DNA of 64,000 bases from Chloroflexi bacterium 44-23 (GCA_001899005.1 MKUW01000007.1:186001-250000); one strand, 5' to 3'. Shown: positions 1 to 8,816, counted from the first letter of the stretch. Made by a program: numbers and translations. The notes: a model not told the origin generated them from the sequence alone.

Positions 1-2
1 AA

Positions 3-851
3 TTTCAAGTAAATGAGAAAGGCGAGCTCGGTTTTTACCATTATTTTAAGCCCGAGATTATACCGGTTTCCGAATGCCATTTACCGAATGCAAAGATTCT
101 TGAACTATGGAAATTAATGGATATTGAACCATTCCCAGGCTTACGGGCAGTCCACTTTCGTGAGGGTATGGATGGTGATTTAATGGTTATTTTCGAAAGC
201 GAAGATTTGCAATCATTACCCAGCATGGAATTGGATTTACCGGTTTCAGTCGTTCATGGTAGTCCTAGTGGCACGATTGTAATGGCGGGTGATGATCATC
301 TGATTTTTGAAATAAAAGACAAGCAATTTAAGGTTTCAGCAGCTTCATTTTTCCAAGTAAACAATCTTCAAGCTGCGAAAATGGTAGATCTGGTTTTAGA
401 GTTAATGCCTGAATCGGGTGGTTCACTTTTAGAACTGTATTGCGGTGTAGGTTTATTCACAGCATTTTGTGCATCTCACTTTAGTGAGGTAATCGCAATC
501 GAAGAATCAGAATCCGCCTGTGATGATTTCGCAGTAAACCTGGATGATTTTGACAATGTCTCACTCTATGTCGGTAAAGTAGACGATATTCTTCCGGACA
601 TTGACCGTTCATTTGACATTGCCCTTTTAGATCCGCCGCGCAGTGGTCTCGATAATTATAGCTTCGACGCCCTAATGAGTTTAAATATCCCGAAAATCAT
701 TTATGTATCCTGTGATGTTGCTACCCTGGCACGTGATATCAAAAAGATGATCTCGGGGGGATACCAGGTGCTTGAAGTGACTCCCTTCGATATGTTCCCG
801 CAGACTTACCACGTTGAGACGGTAGTTTTGATGTCAAAAGTAGAAAAGTAA
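3..851 (+). CDS. TrmA/RumA-type RNA (uracil-5-)-methyltransferase, 5' partial
   Basis: The reading frame is open from the left edge, so the N-terminus (usually a TRAM domain and FeS cysteines) lies outside the window. What remains is the class I SAM-dependent methyltransferase core. It has the SAM loop ELYCGVGLF, the motif LLDPPRSGL, the catalytic cysteine region YVSCDVATLARD and the family-typical C-terminus FPQTYHVETVVLM. This family methylates uracil C5 in 23S rRNA or tRNA through a covalent cysteine-uridine intermediate. The family is clear; the exact target (RlmD-like, RlmC-like or TrmA-like) cannot be told from this fragment. Confidence 0.9.
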   Translation, partial: FQVNEKGELGFYHYFKPEIIPVSECHLPNAKILELWKLMDIEPFPGLRAVHFREGMDGDLMVIFESEDLQSLPSMELDLPVSVVHGSPSGTIVMAGDDHLIFEIKDKQFKVSAASFFQVNNLQAAKMVDLVLELMPESGGSLLELYCGVGLFTAFCASHFSEVIAIEESESACDDFAVNLDDFDNVSLYVGKVDDILPDIDRSFDIALLDPPRSGLDNYSFDALMSLNIPKIIYVSCDVATLARDIKKMISGGYQVLEVTPFDMFPQTYHVETVVLMSKVEK

Positions 852-1043
852 GAGTGTGTGAATAGAATAAAAAAGAAGTTGTTAAAGCGAATGGTAAATA
901 TATTCACTGTAAATGCCGTCGTTTGTATTGCATTTATAGCTGGATGTTTCTTGATTTGAGAAATAACAGTTTTTTGAGTAACAAGGTATAAAAAACTTAA
1001 TCCAGTGGGGTTACCAAGCCTTGCCTGCTCAATTAATGAATGA

Positions 1044-1095
1044 CTACCCGACAGCGGTAATGCAAGTTCGCTTTCTTTTTGATCTAATATATAAT
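1044..1095 (+). promoter_or_regulatory. Putative LuxR/NarL-type operator and promoter
   Basis: Within the 312-base gap 852-1163, TACC-N7-GGTA lies at 1045-1059 and a perfect TATAAT at 1090-1095 (TAATAT at 1085 is an alternative). The -35 position has only a poor match, as expected for an activator-dependent promoter. The same TACC-N7-GGTA dyad lies at 6182-6196, in front of the lipoprotein gene of the same cluster. Nothing else was recognised in the gap. The link to the neighbouring response regulator is inference. Confidence 0.45.
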
Positions 1096-1163
1096 AGCTT
1101 TGAAGGATTAAGTTTAAAAGGAATTAGATAGAGATGGGTTTAAGCTATTGAGAGGGTATTGAA

Positions 1164-1547
1164 ATGAAAAAAATTGCCTTAATCACGGCAAATAAAATAC
1201 TCGCACAAGGCCTTGATGCGGCAGTGAAAGCAATGCCAGACCTGGAATTTAAGTTTTTTATGCTGCTCAATTCGCATCAGGCATTACTTGATGCAGAAAT
1301 TTTTGAGATTGATGTTGCCTTGATTGATGTAATGGATAGATATGCTGAAGGAAAAGAAACGCCGTTGGAATTTTGCGAAAGATTGCATAATAGCTTGCCA
1401 AATTGTCACCTTTTGTTGCTTGTTTCCCAGGACGACATAGCCAGTCGTAAAATGGCAACGGAAGCAAAGAAACAGAAAATTGTTGAAGATTTTGTGTTTT
1501 ACGATGCTTCACTGAAGTACTTATTTGCAAAGCTAGCGGCGTTTTGA
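1164..1547 (+). CDS. Degenerate stand-alone receiver-like protein (copy 1)
   Basis: A 127-residue protein with a CheY-like alternation of beta strands and helices and no output domain. Asp55 in VALIDVMD sits at the usual phospho-acceptor place, but the acidic pair normally found at the end of strand 1 is missing (LITANK here). LLLLVSQDD takes the place of the Thr/Ser strand. The C-terminal half is clearly related to the protein at 9507-9884: both have CERL, a C-[HE]-LLL strand with S and D following, and DFVFYD. It is the first gene of the sensor cluster and sits behind a putative operator. I infer a pseudo-receiver or adaptor role. The ATG start begins KKIALIT, with purine-rich GAGAGGGTATTGAA upstream. 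Confidence 0.6.
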   Translation: MKKIALITANKILAQGLDAAVKAMPDLEFKFFMLLNSHQALLDAEIFEIDVALIDVMDRYAEGKETPLEFCERLHNSLPNCHLLLLVSQDDIASRKMATEAKKQKIVEDFVFYDASLKYLFAKLAAF

Positions 1548-1609
1548 CAAATGTACAAGGATCCATGTAGGAATGGTTTAATGGCTATTCATTGGAGGGG
1601 TCTGTTGTT

Positions 1610-4072
1610 TTGAAAGCTGGTATTGTCAATTGCTTTAACCAATTAAAAATATTACCTTTTTTAATTATTACTCTTATATTCTCATTCTTAATTTCTGGTT
1701 GCACAAAAGAATCAACGACAAACTTAGTTATCTGTAATTCAGATGATTACTCTCAGTATCCAGCCGTTGTGGGACAGATCTTGCCTTCTTTCACGATTGA
1801 GAAAGCAGAAAATAGAGCATATTCCAGCGTGGATGACGGAGCGATTGCAGAAGCCTTTGACATGCAAGCGATCGGTGCCATTGAGAAGGGGATAGCAAAA
1901 TACTGGTACCCCCAGTATCTTGCGACCGTAGTTATTGCAATAGACCGGGATCAAACCGATGCTGTCGTTACCAGTTGGAATGATTTATTTGCCACCCAGC
2001 AAGAAGTAGCCTTTTTCGATTCGCCTGGCAATGTGCAAATGTTGACAGCCGCTATGGCTTATGGCTTAGAGGGCGCAGATTACTCTTTAACAAGCGCAAC
2101 TAGATTGTTGGCATCCCTTCATGATAATGGCCGTCTTAAAATCAACTCATTTCAATCGCCAATTATTATTTGTTACGACTATCAAGCCGCTGCTCTTATA
2201 GAAGATGGGCGTAAGTTTGAAATCATCATCCCTTCAGAGGGCACATTTACATATCAAAAAGGTTTGCTTTCAAATGAAAAGCTAAACTTCGAAGGCAATG
2301 TGGATAACTTGTTACTTGAAGCTAAACTGCGTTTATTAAACGAACAAAGTGATCTTTCGATATACCCAGATAAAGCAGCCTACGTATCTGCCGTCGCAGT
2401 CATCGATTATGAACACTTTGTAAAAATTACTCAAAATGTTACCCGCTTGATTGAGCGAAATGTTCTAGACTCCAAAAGCTTTATGACTATTGACAATCAG
2501 GAACACCTTTACTTCGCCTTGATCTACATCATTTTAGTTACTATTTGGGCGGCATCGGCTGTGCGACGATCTATGCAAAAAGGTATAAGTTATTCTGCTT
2601 TTTTCACTGGGATCATATTGATTGGGTGGACTTTAGTCCGCTTAATAAAATATCAGGTTGTAGACGTTCCAGTCCTTGCGCGATATTTATGGTACGCATA
2701 CTATATTTTTCAGTTGTCGTTGCCGCTCCTTTTGCTATGGATGGCATGGGCAATTGATAAACCGGAAAAGGAAACTGTTCCTCCCAAATGGTGGCAGATT
2801 ATGGCTGGTCTAGTAGGCATTTTGATACTTCTTGTATTTACAAATGACCTGCATGGGCTTGTATTTCAACTGGATTTAAACAAGCCGGATTGGGACATAA
2901 ATTACAGCTACGGCTTAGGCTATTATTTGGTACTTTTTGTCAGCATGGCAAATCTTGTTGCTGTGTTTGTCATGCTGTTGCTAAAAAGCATAAGGAATCC
3001 CCGAAAAAAGGGATTTATTTTCCCGATTGCTTTCTTCGTCATGTTTAGCTCCTACACCTATAGTTATATAGTTCGCAACCCGCTTGTGTATCAAACTGAT
3101 ATTACGATTGTGACAGGGCTTTTTACAATGCTTATGCTTGAATCTGGAATGCGGTCGGGGCTGATTCCTGTAAATACAAAATATATCGATCTTTTCATTC
3201 GCTCGCCGCTTAAAATGCAAATTATTAACCAAAAAGGTGAACTGGCAATGGCGTCTGCATCTGCAGCACCCCTTAATAAAGAACTCCTTAACAAAGTGTT
3301 ATCTTCATCACCAGCGCCGATTCTTCAGGATGACGATTCTTTATTATCTGCGAACCCGATTCCAGGTGGTTACGCTATCTGGCAAGATGATATAAGTAAG
3401 CTAACCAAATTGAATCGTGAAATTCAGGAATCAACGCAAATGCTGACAGAAGCCAACGCGATGCTTGCCGAGGAAGAAAAACTAAAGCGGATTATTAGCG
3501 AAGAAAATGCAAAAAAGCAGTTGATGGAGCAGCTAGAGGCTGAGATAGCTGAAAGTACAGAAAAGTTGTCGACGATGATAGAAATCTTGCCTCATTCTGA
3601 AAATCAATCGAAGGAAACCACTCGGATTGCACTCTTATTGTGCTACATAAAGCGCCGCTGCAATTTGTTTTTCCGAGAGAAAGAAACTAATGCAATCGGC
3701 ACGGATGAATTAATCGTTTACATAGTGGAATTCTCTGAAATAACAAAGCATTCGAATGTTCAAATTGCAACCGTAAACGAAATAAATGGAAGTCTTGCAG
3801 TCAGGCACGCTACCTTATTTTACGATTTTTTGCATGTGCTACTTGATTTGGCAGTTCAAAAAGGTTGCCGTTATGTCATCGTAAACCTTGAGACCCAGGA
3901 AGAATCCGTTACCATGCGGGTTCTTCCATCTGAAGATATCGGACCATTTAAACCAACGGGTGCCTTTTTTTCAGCTATTACTACCGCGATGGGCAATATA
4001 GTTACAAAAGATTTGGAAGACACAATCGGTATCAGTCTTTCTTTCCCGAACTGGGCTCCCTCTGATGATTGA
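1610..4072 (+). CDS. Lipid-anchored 7TM sensor with degenerate kinase C-terminus
   Basis: I prefer the TTG start at 1610 because GGAGGGG (1594-1600) lies 9 bases upstream; the frame is open back to 1592. About 820 residues. A signal sequence ends in the lipobox LISGC. Then comes an extracellular region of about 260 residues resembling a solute-binding fold (VVIAIDRDQ, WNDLF, FFDSPGN), seven or so membrane helices at about 300-520, and a coiled coil at about 600-665 rich in Glu/Lys. Last is a conserved-looking CYIKRRCNLFF segment and an ATPase-like C-terminus without recognisable N or G boxes. This matches the His-kinase-7TM architecture known from Clostridia, but without a phospho-accepting H-box. 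It probably senses a ligand and controls the kinase whose gene overlaps it by 8 bases. Ligand unknown. Confidence 0.7.
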   Translation: MKAGIVNCFNQLKILPFLIITLIFSFLISGCTKESTTNLVICNSDDYSQYPAVVGQILPSFTIEKAENRAYSSVDDGAIAEAFDMQAIGAIEKGIAKYWYPQYLATVVIAIDRDQTDAVVTSWNDLFATQQEVAFFDSPGNVQMLTAAMAYGLEGADYSLTSATRLLASLHDNGRLKINSFQSPIIICYDYQAAALIEDGRKFEIIIPSEGTFTYQKGLLSNEKLNFEGNVDNLLLEAKLRLLNEQSDLSIYPDKAAYVSAVAVIDYEHFVKITQNVTRLIERNVLDSKSFMTIDNQEHLYFALIYIILVTIWAASAVRRSMQKGISYSAFFTGIILIGWTLVRLIKYQVVDVPVLARYLWYAYYIFQLSLPLLLLWMAWAIDKPEKETVPPKWWQIMAGLVGILILLVFTNDLHGLVFQLDLNKPDWDINYSYGLGYYLVLFVSMANLVAVFVMLLLKSIRNPRKKGFIFPIAFFVMFSSYTYSYIVRNPLVYQTDITIVTGLFTMLMLESGMRSGLIPVNTKYIDLFIRSPLKMQIINQKGELAMASASAAPLNKELLNKVLSSSPAPILQDDDSLLSANPIPGGYAIWQDDISKLTKLNREIQESTQMLTEANAMLAEEEKLKRIISEENAKKQLMEQLEAEIAESTEKLSTMIEILPHSENQSKETTRIALLLCYIKRRCNLFFREKETNAIGTDELIVYIVEFSEITKHSNVQIATVNEINGSLAVRHATLFYDFLHVLLDLAVQKGCRYVIVNLETQEESVTMRVLPSEDIGPFKPTGAFFSAITTAMGNIVTKDLEDTIGISLSFPNWAPSDD

Positions 4073-5501
4073 ATTTTTCACTATTTCTTGGACAACTCGC
4101 ATCTTTATCACTTTTATATTTGGAATTTGTGTTTTGACTCAGTCGTTGGCCATAGTGCTTAACTTTTATCGTCGCAGCCTGACCACTCACCATATTTTTG
4201 AGAATTTGCTTGAAATTTCCATATTATTTTTAATTTTTGTCTTTTCTCTTCTGTATGGACAGGTGTTAAATGGGGTTAGGAGCGGATTTGTAGTACCGAT
4301 TGGATACGAAAATACTCGCATCGCTATATTTATCGTGGTTTTGGTACTTGCTATGGTTACTAGCGGTCTCACAAAAACGTTGTTGCCTCTCAGCCTTATA
4401 CCAGCTGCTGCGATATCTTTGCCTTCTCTGGAGAAAGTGATGGGAAGTACCTTCCCCTGGTTTTTTGTTGCCACTTTGATCTTTCTTCTTGGTAGAAGCA
4501 TCAAAATTGGAGTATCCAGTCTCAACGCAATAAAAACGAGGATCTCTGCTTTGTCGGTTATACAGGCAGTCGATACTTTACAAACAGGTGTTTTGTTTTC
4601 AGAAAATGATGGTCATACACTGCTTACCAACCATCAAATGCAAAGTTTGATGCTTGCCATCACAGGCAAAATATTTCGCAACTCCAGACAATTTTATGAC
4701 GTGCTTGGTTCTGACCAACAAGAATCAGAAAAAATCAAAGCTGAGCTGGATGGGCAAATGGTTTACCTTCTACTCGATGGAACTGCGTGGATGTTCGCAA
4801 AAACTGACATTCCATTTCGAAGAAAAAATTATGTCCATATTTCCGCAGCTGATGTGAGCGAGCTCTGGAAATTGACTTCAAAGTTAAAGCTCCAGGATCA
4901 AGAACTCAGGCATAAGAGCGCTGAATTAAAGAAGACAATTGCCAATTTACATGTCCTCAGCAAAAAATGGGAAATCGAGAACGCTAGAATGCGCGCCCAT
5001 GATATTTTAGGACAACGACTCACTGTGCTACTTCGTACCATACAGAATGAGCAAAATCTGGACTATGATTCGCTCACGCTTTTATCAAAAGGGTTATTAG
5101 ACGAACTCAAAGCCGGCCCAAGTATAACTGAGCCATACGATGAACTGAAAAGTATTCAGCAGATTTTCAATGCAATTGGCGTTGATATTCGCTTTGAAGG
5201 CAAGTTGCCGGTAAATGCCGATAAGGCAGGTCTGTTTGTCGATATAATTAGAGAGAGCTCTACAAATGCTGTTAGGCATGGTTTTGCTACACAAATTAAC
5301 ATAAAAGCCGAACCAACTGAGAATGTATACAACCTGACAATAAATAATAATGGGCACACAACAACCTCCCCAATTACTCCAGGCAGCGGAATAGGGACAA
5401 TCAGAAAAAAAGTGGGTGCCTTGGGTGGCAATTTGGATATCATACACCATCCTATGTTTACATTGTCTGTTGTCCTGCCCAGAGGTGATCAACATGAATA
5501 A
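4065..5501 (+). CDS. Membrane histidine kinase (HisKA_3-like/HATPase), partner of the 7TM sensor
   Basis: A 478-residue protein: four to five membrane helices in about the first 150 residues, a PAS-like middle (residues about 165-260), a coiled coil (about 270-305), then the dimerisation segment MRAHDILGQRL with likely phospho-acceptor His312 followed by Asp as in HisKA_3 kinases. The ATPase domain has the N box ESSTNAVRHG (Asn401) and the G box GSGIGTIRKKVG. It overlaps the upstream sensor gene and the downstream regulator gene by 8 bases each, so the three are translationally coupled. It should phosphorylate the LuxR-type regulator next door. Splitting sensing (gene before) from catalysis (this gene) is unusual. 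Confidence 0.85.
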   Translation: MIEFFTISWTTRIFITFIFGICVLTQSLAIVLNFYRRSLTTHHIFENLLEISILFLIFVFSLLYGQVLNGVRSGFVVPIGYENTRIAIFIVVLVLAMVTSGLTKTLLPLSLIPAAAISLPSLEKVMGSTFPWFFVATLIFLLGRSIKIGVSSLNAIKTRISALSVIQAVDTLQTGVLFSENDGHTLLTNHQMQSLMLAITGKIFRNSRQFYDVLGSDQQESEKIKAELDGQMVYLLLDGTAWMFAKTDIPFRRKNYVHISAADVSELWKLTSKLKLQDQELRHKSAELKKTIANLHVLSKKWEIENARMRAHDILGQRLTVLLRTIQNEQNLDYDSLTLLSKGLLDELKAGPSITEPYDELKSIQQIFNAIGVDIRFEGKLPVNADKAGLFVDIIRESSTNAVRHGFATQINIKAEPTENVYNLTINNNGHTTTSPITPGSGIGTIRKKVGALGGNLDIIHHPMFTLSVVLPRGDQHE

Positions 5502-6111
5502 AGTACTTATTGTTGATGATCATGAATCTATGTGCGATTCACTATCTCATGCACTCAAAAGCACAGGAGATTTTGATATAATAGGAACTTTGAAAAGTGC
5601 TGTTCATGCAGAATTGTATTGTATGAAACTCAAGCCTGATTTGGTTCTTATGGATGTTTGTACTGAGGGGGGAGCATCGGGTTTAGAGGCAACAAAAGCC
5701 CTTCGGGAAAAATTTCCTGATATTAGAATAATCGTAATGTCAGGTTTCGATGAGGTCACCTATGCGCCCAGGGCAAAAGAAGCCGGTGCACATGCCTTTG
5801 TTTTCAAAAGTAAAAGCCTTGACTATTTTGTACAGGTTGCCGAAAGAGTCATGGAAGGTGAAAGTATTTTCCCTGAGCCTAAAACGATCCCTACAGCGAT
5901 GGGGGAAGCGCCACTGACTGAAAGAGAAATGGAAGTACTCAGGCTTGTATGTAAACATATGACAAACAAGGAAATCGCTGAAGAGCTTTTTATTACGGAA
6001 AACACCGTGAAGTATCACAAATCCAATATGCTGGCTAAAACAGGATTTAAAAAAGCAGTTGATCTTGCGTTTTATATGATTTCTAACGGTTTGATCAACC
6101 CTCTGTACTAA
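5494..6111 (+). CDS. NarL/LuxR-family response regulator
   Basis: I chose the ATG at 5494 (MNKVLIVDDHES); GAGGTGATCAAC lies just upstream, and the frame is open 78 bases earlier inside the kinase gene. 205 residues. Receiver domain: acidic pocket Asp8/Asp9, phospho-acceptor Asp54 in LVLMDVC, Ser in IVMSGF, Lys in FVFKSKS. The C-terminal GerE/LuxR helix-turn-helix begins LTEREMEVLRLV and contains NKEIAEELFITENTVKYHKSN. It is the final gene of the three-gene operon and is followed by a terminator. Likely targets are the promoters carrying the TACC-N7-GGTA dyad at 1045 and 6182 (inference). Confidence 0.93.
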   Translation: MNKVLIVDDHESMCDSLSHALKSTGDFDIIGTLKSAVHAELYCMKLKPDLVLMDVCTEGGASGLEATKALREKFPDIRIIVMSGFDEVTYAPRAKEAGAHAFVFKSKSLDYFVQVAERVMEGESIFPEPKTIPTAMGEAPLTEREMEVLRLVCKHMTNKEIAEELFITENTVKYHKSNMLAKTGFKKAVDLAFYMISNGLINPLY

Positions 6112-6139
6112 GCATAAATTAATAAAATACATAAAAGAA

Positions 6140-6163
6140 ACAGGCCATGACTGGCCTGTTTTT
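6140..6163 (+). terminator. Rho-independent terminator after the response regulator
   Basis: Stem ACAGGCCA/TGGCCTGT, loop TGAC, followed by a short T run. It lies 28 bases past the regulator stop codon and separates the sensor operon from the lipoprotein gene. Confidence 0.85.
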
Positions 6164-6180
6164 ATATTCTACTTATAAGA

Positions 6181-6225
6181 CTACCCGTAGCGGGTAGGGT
6201 AAAAATGTTTAATGATTGTTATATT
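6181..6225 (+). promoter_or_regulatory. CTACCCG-TAG-CGGGTAG operator and promoter of the lipoprotein gene
   Basis: A perfect inverted repeat with 7-base arms at 6181-6197, starting 17 bases after the terminator. A -10-like TATATT at 6220-6225 lies 23 bases beyond the TACC-N7-GGTA core, with no good -35 box. NarL-type regulators bind comparable TACC/GGTA half-sites. The placement suggests activation of the downstream gene by the adjacent regulator. Confidence 0.55.
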
Positions 6226-6231
6226 TAAGGT

Positions 6232-6508
6232 GTGAAAAGATGCACAATTGATAATGTCTTTTCAAACGTTTAAACCTAAGTAGGTACTAAATAATAAATA
6301 ATTTCCATCGCAAGGGAGAAATGTAATATCGGATTAATCAAAGCAGCAATGAACTTTACTAGCATCGTTAAGGCAATCAAACAGACTGCCCAAGCGGTCA
6401 AGAGTGGCGGATATAGCAAGGCTATCTCCGGTGGAGCGGAATATTTTGGAAGCGTATGTGACGCCATGCGGGTCTATTAGAAGCCCGCGTAGGATAAAGG
6501 AGGAAGTA
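6232..6508 (+). other. Long structured 5' leader
   Basis: About 277 bases lie between the predicted transcription start and the lipoprotein ATG. Three hairpins can be drawn. TGAAAAGA/TCTTTTCA pairs 6233-6240 with 6257-6264. CGGATATAGC/GCTATCTCCG pairs 6408-6417 with 6421-6430, one mismatch and a 3-base loop. ATGCGGG/CCCGCGT pairs 6466-6472 with 6484-6490 and ends six bases before the Shine-Dalgarno AAAGGAGG. It matches no riboswitch consensus I know. It could be a regulatory leader or contain a small gene. Confidence 0.4.
6349..6480 (+). CDS. Possible 43-residue peptide in the leader
   Basis: ATG to TAG encodes MNFTSIVKAIKQ, then a Gly-rich stretch with KSGGYSKA and ISGGAEYFG. The first half is a plausible amphipathic helix with repeated Lys/Ala. 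There is no convincing Shine-Dalgarno before the ATG, and the segment overlaps the leader hairpins. It is therefore either a small peptide gene served by the adjacent sensor system or a chance frame. Function unknown. Confidence 0.2.
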   Translation: MNFTSIVKAIKQTAQAVKSGGYSKAISGGAEYFGSVCDAMRVY

Positions 6509-8713
6509 ATGAAAAAAATTAGTTCAATTGTTCTTGCACTTATTATGTTGGTTAACCTGGCCGCTTGTGGTGGCAAAAACACCAAAAGCAACGACCCAAA
6601 TATTGGTATGTGGAATGCTGTTTCGGCCTCTATGCTGGGGGTTACTCAAGATATTGTCGAGGTTTTTGAAAAAGGCGTTTCCCTCGAATTGAAAGCAAAC
6701 GGGAAATATAACTTAGATATGGATGGGAAGAAAGCAAGTGGAAAATGGAGTTACAAAGCTGGCGGTTTGTCGCTTTCAGGGTCCGGGCTTGTTTTCACTG
6801 GAAACGTTGAAAATGGCATATTAACGTTAACAAATATGTTGGATATGGGATTAGACCTGATTTTTGAAAAGAAAGGTGGCCACCCAGACACAGTCCTTCC
6901 TTCTGCAAGAGGTGATGCTGGCTACTATATTGTAGACAGAGCTATCGAAGATGGTGAGAAGATAGCAGGTTCCGAACTTCGGGATATGGGTTTTGATTAC
7001 TATGTCCTCCTGAATGAAGACGGTACGGCTGTTTGCCAAACAGACGACCTCGCCACCGGAACTTGGATAAAAGGTGTTTTATCCCTTCATAACGATCAGG
7101 GCGATTCGGCGACCATTAACTACACAATAAAGGGTGATGAGCTGACTATTGATTGGGGTGGCCTCATCATCATTTACGTTCTTAGTAATGGCGTTCCACC
7201 TACACCTACTGTCGGAACTGTCGGCGCAGGAGGACTTTCTGAATTGCAAGAGTGGTGGGATGGGGACTGGTACGGATATTGGGAACCCCACAGTGTCTCA
7301 GAAGGTTACGAACATCTCGACGATGGCCGTTGGGATGTCTTTGCTAAAATTGAAATAAACAAGGATGATACAGGTGTCATTTACTTGTGGGAAGATGGAG
7401 AAGACTTTGCGAAGGTAAATATCACAGTGTCTGAATACGGTTTGAGTGATAAGGGAGCCGCGGTTTCAGAAAGTGGTAATTATTGGAACGGGTATGAAAT
7501 TGGCCATGCTGATTGGATTATTGACCCAGGCATCTATAATTATGAAAACTACATGGTGATTGATGGCCGTTATGATGACGATGAAGGTGATGGTTTCAAT
7601 TATGTGGTATATCTGCGTCCTTGGGGGCTGCTATGGAATGATATCCCCGAAGATGAAAGACCACCCTGGTACGAAGATTGGTATCTTGATTACTACAACG
7701 ATAGTGACTCGATGCTTGAAGCAATTCAGAACAGTGGTAGCTATGTTCACTCTGAGTTAGCAGATACCCTGGTCATAGAAAAACCAACACCTTCAGTGCC
7801 TTCTGGTGGCGTTGCGACAGAAAAGCCGACACCTTCCGCGTCTTCTAGTGGTCCAATGGAAGCCTCGTTTGAGATGGGAGATTTTATTATTTCCGCGACT
7901 CTTCCTGGGCAGGGCTGGTGTGCAAAAAACACTGCATTTGGCTATGAACTGTATCAGGTGAAATCTTGTGATGATGTATATTCTAATTCGCCACGCATAA
8001 GTATAAATATCGATCCAGACAAGAAAAAATTCGATCGTTATTCTAACGATTTTGAAAACGTGCAAACGATTAAAAACAGGACGATTGGTGGAATTGACAT
8101 GACCGGACGTACCTACAAATTTGTGGGAATGGACTGGATAGAGTATATAGGCATGCTGGACAGTGCTCATGCGGTCAGTGTTAATACTTCAAAAATCGAC
8201 ATTAGCAGTGGGGAAGGAAGTGATGTAATAGACAGCATTAAATTCCAAGCAAACGTAGCCACCGATGATGTGTCAGGTGAAAGAGTTTCGTCCGGTAACG
8301 TCAGCGCGCTTCTGCCCGACGGCTGGAAGGTCTACCCAGTTTGGGATTTGTGGGCTGAAAAGGAAAATACTCCAGACAAGGATAAGCTAAAATTTAACAA
8401 ATTCGCAAAAAGTGAAGATGACCAACACGTAACGCCAGGTTTAGAAATCCGCTATTACGGCATGAACTCCACGTTTATTGAACCTGGTAAGGATCGATTC
8501 GACGAGGCTAAAGATTGGGGGCCGGTAGATATTGGCGGTCGCATCTGGAAGGGAATTACTGGGATAAGTTGGGAGAGCCCGCAGGCGCTTATTTGGACAA
8601 AAGATGGCGATGACGAGTTTTTGGTTGCAATCTTGCTTGAGTACGGCGGGAAGAAAATTTCGCTGCAAGATGCAGACGTGCGGGCGATCCTTGCTAGTAT
8701 AAAAGCACCTTAG
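6509..8713 (+). CDS. Large lipoprotein with lipocalin-like modules
   Basis: The start at 6509 is fixed by AAAGGAGG (6496-6503) and a classic lipoprotein signal, MKKISSIVLAL to the lipobox LAACGG. 734 residues. Residues about 30-125 form a module of the type GMWN...LELKANGKYNLD...GKKASGKW, repeated more loosely at about 150-235. This module is one I associate with lipoproteins of Clostridia. Then follow an acidic, Trp/Tyr-rich part (WWDGDWYGYW, PPWYEDWYLDYY), a Pro/Ser/Thr linker with two EKPTPS repeats at about 460-480, and two similar C-terminal modules starting FIISATLPGQGW and NVSALLPDGWKV. The protein is exported and membrane-anchored. No enzyme motif seen; ligand binding or stress sensing linked to the two-component system is a guess. 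Confidence 0.7.
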   Translation: MKKISSIVLALIMLVNLAACGGKNTKSNDPNIGMWNAVSASMLGVTQDIVEVFEKGVSLELKANGKYNLDMDGKKASGKWSYKAGGLSLSGSGLVFTGNVENGILTLTNMLDMGLDLIFEKKGGHPDTVLPSARGDAGYYIVDRAIEDGEKIAGSELRDMGFDYYVLLNEDGTAVCQTDDLATGTWIKGVLSLHNDQGDSATINYTIKGDELTIDWGGLIIIYVLSNGVPPTPTVGTVGAGGLSELQEWWDGDWYGYWEPHSVSEGYEHLDDGRWDVFAKIEINKDDTGVIYLWEDGEDFAKVNITVSEYGLSDKGAAVSESGNYWNGYEIGHADWIIDPGIYNYENYMVIDGRYDDDEGDGFNYVVYLRPWGLLWNDIPEDERPPWYEDWYLDYYNDSDSMLEAIQNSGSYVHSELADTLVIEKPTPSVPSGGVATEKPTPSASSSGPMEASFEMGDFIISATLPGQGWCAKNTAFGYELYQVKSCDDVYSNSPRISINIDPDKKKFDRYSNDFENVQTIKNRTIGGIDMTGRTYKFVGMDWIEYIGMLDSAHAVSVNTSKIDISSGEGSDVIDSIKFQANVATDDVSGERVSSGNVSALLPDGWKVYPVWDLWAEKENTPDKDKLKFNKFAKSEDDQHVTPGLEIRYYGMNSTFIEPGKDRFDEAKDWGPVDIGGRIWKGITGISWESPQALIWTKDGDDEFLVAILLEYGGKKISLQDADVRAILASIKAP

Positions 8714-8745
8714 AAAAGGCATACAAAATAGGCCTTAGAAGATGT

Positions 8746-8790
8746 ATAGTCAACAGGAATGTGTGAATTAAAAATATTCCTGTTGACTAT
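8746..8790 (+). repeat. 15-bp perfect inverted repeat between the lipoprotein gene and the next gene
   Basis: ATAGTCAACAGGAAT (8746-8760) and its exact complement (8776-8790) flank a 15-base loop. There is no T run after it on either strand, so it may be an mRNA 3' stabiliser, a weak terminator for 6509-8713 or an operator for the gene starting at 8817. Confidence 0.6.
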
Positions 8791-8816
8791 TCTTACCATG
8801 TTTGGGAGGAATACGC

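Noticed and set aside
6321..6326. ATG-TAA minimal upstream ORF after AAGGGAG
   Set aside because: Spacing of two bases is too short for initiation and a two-codon frame is easily random.
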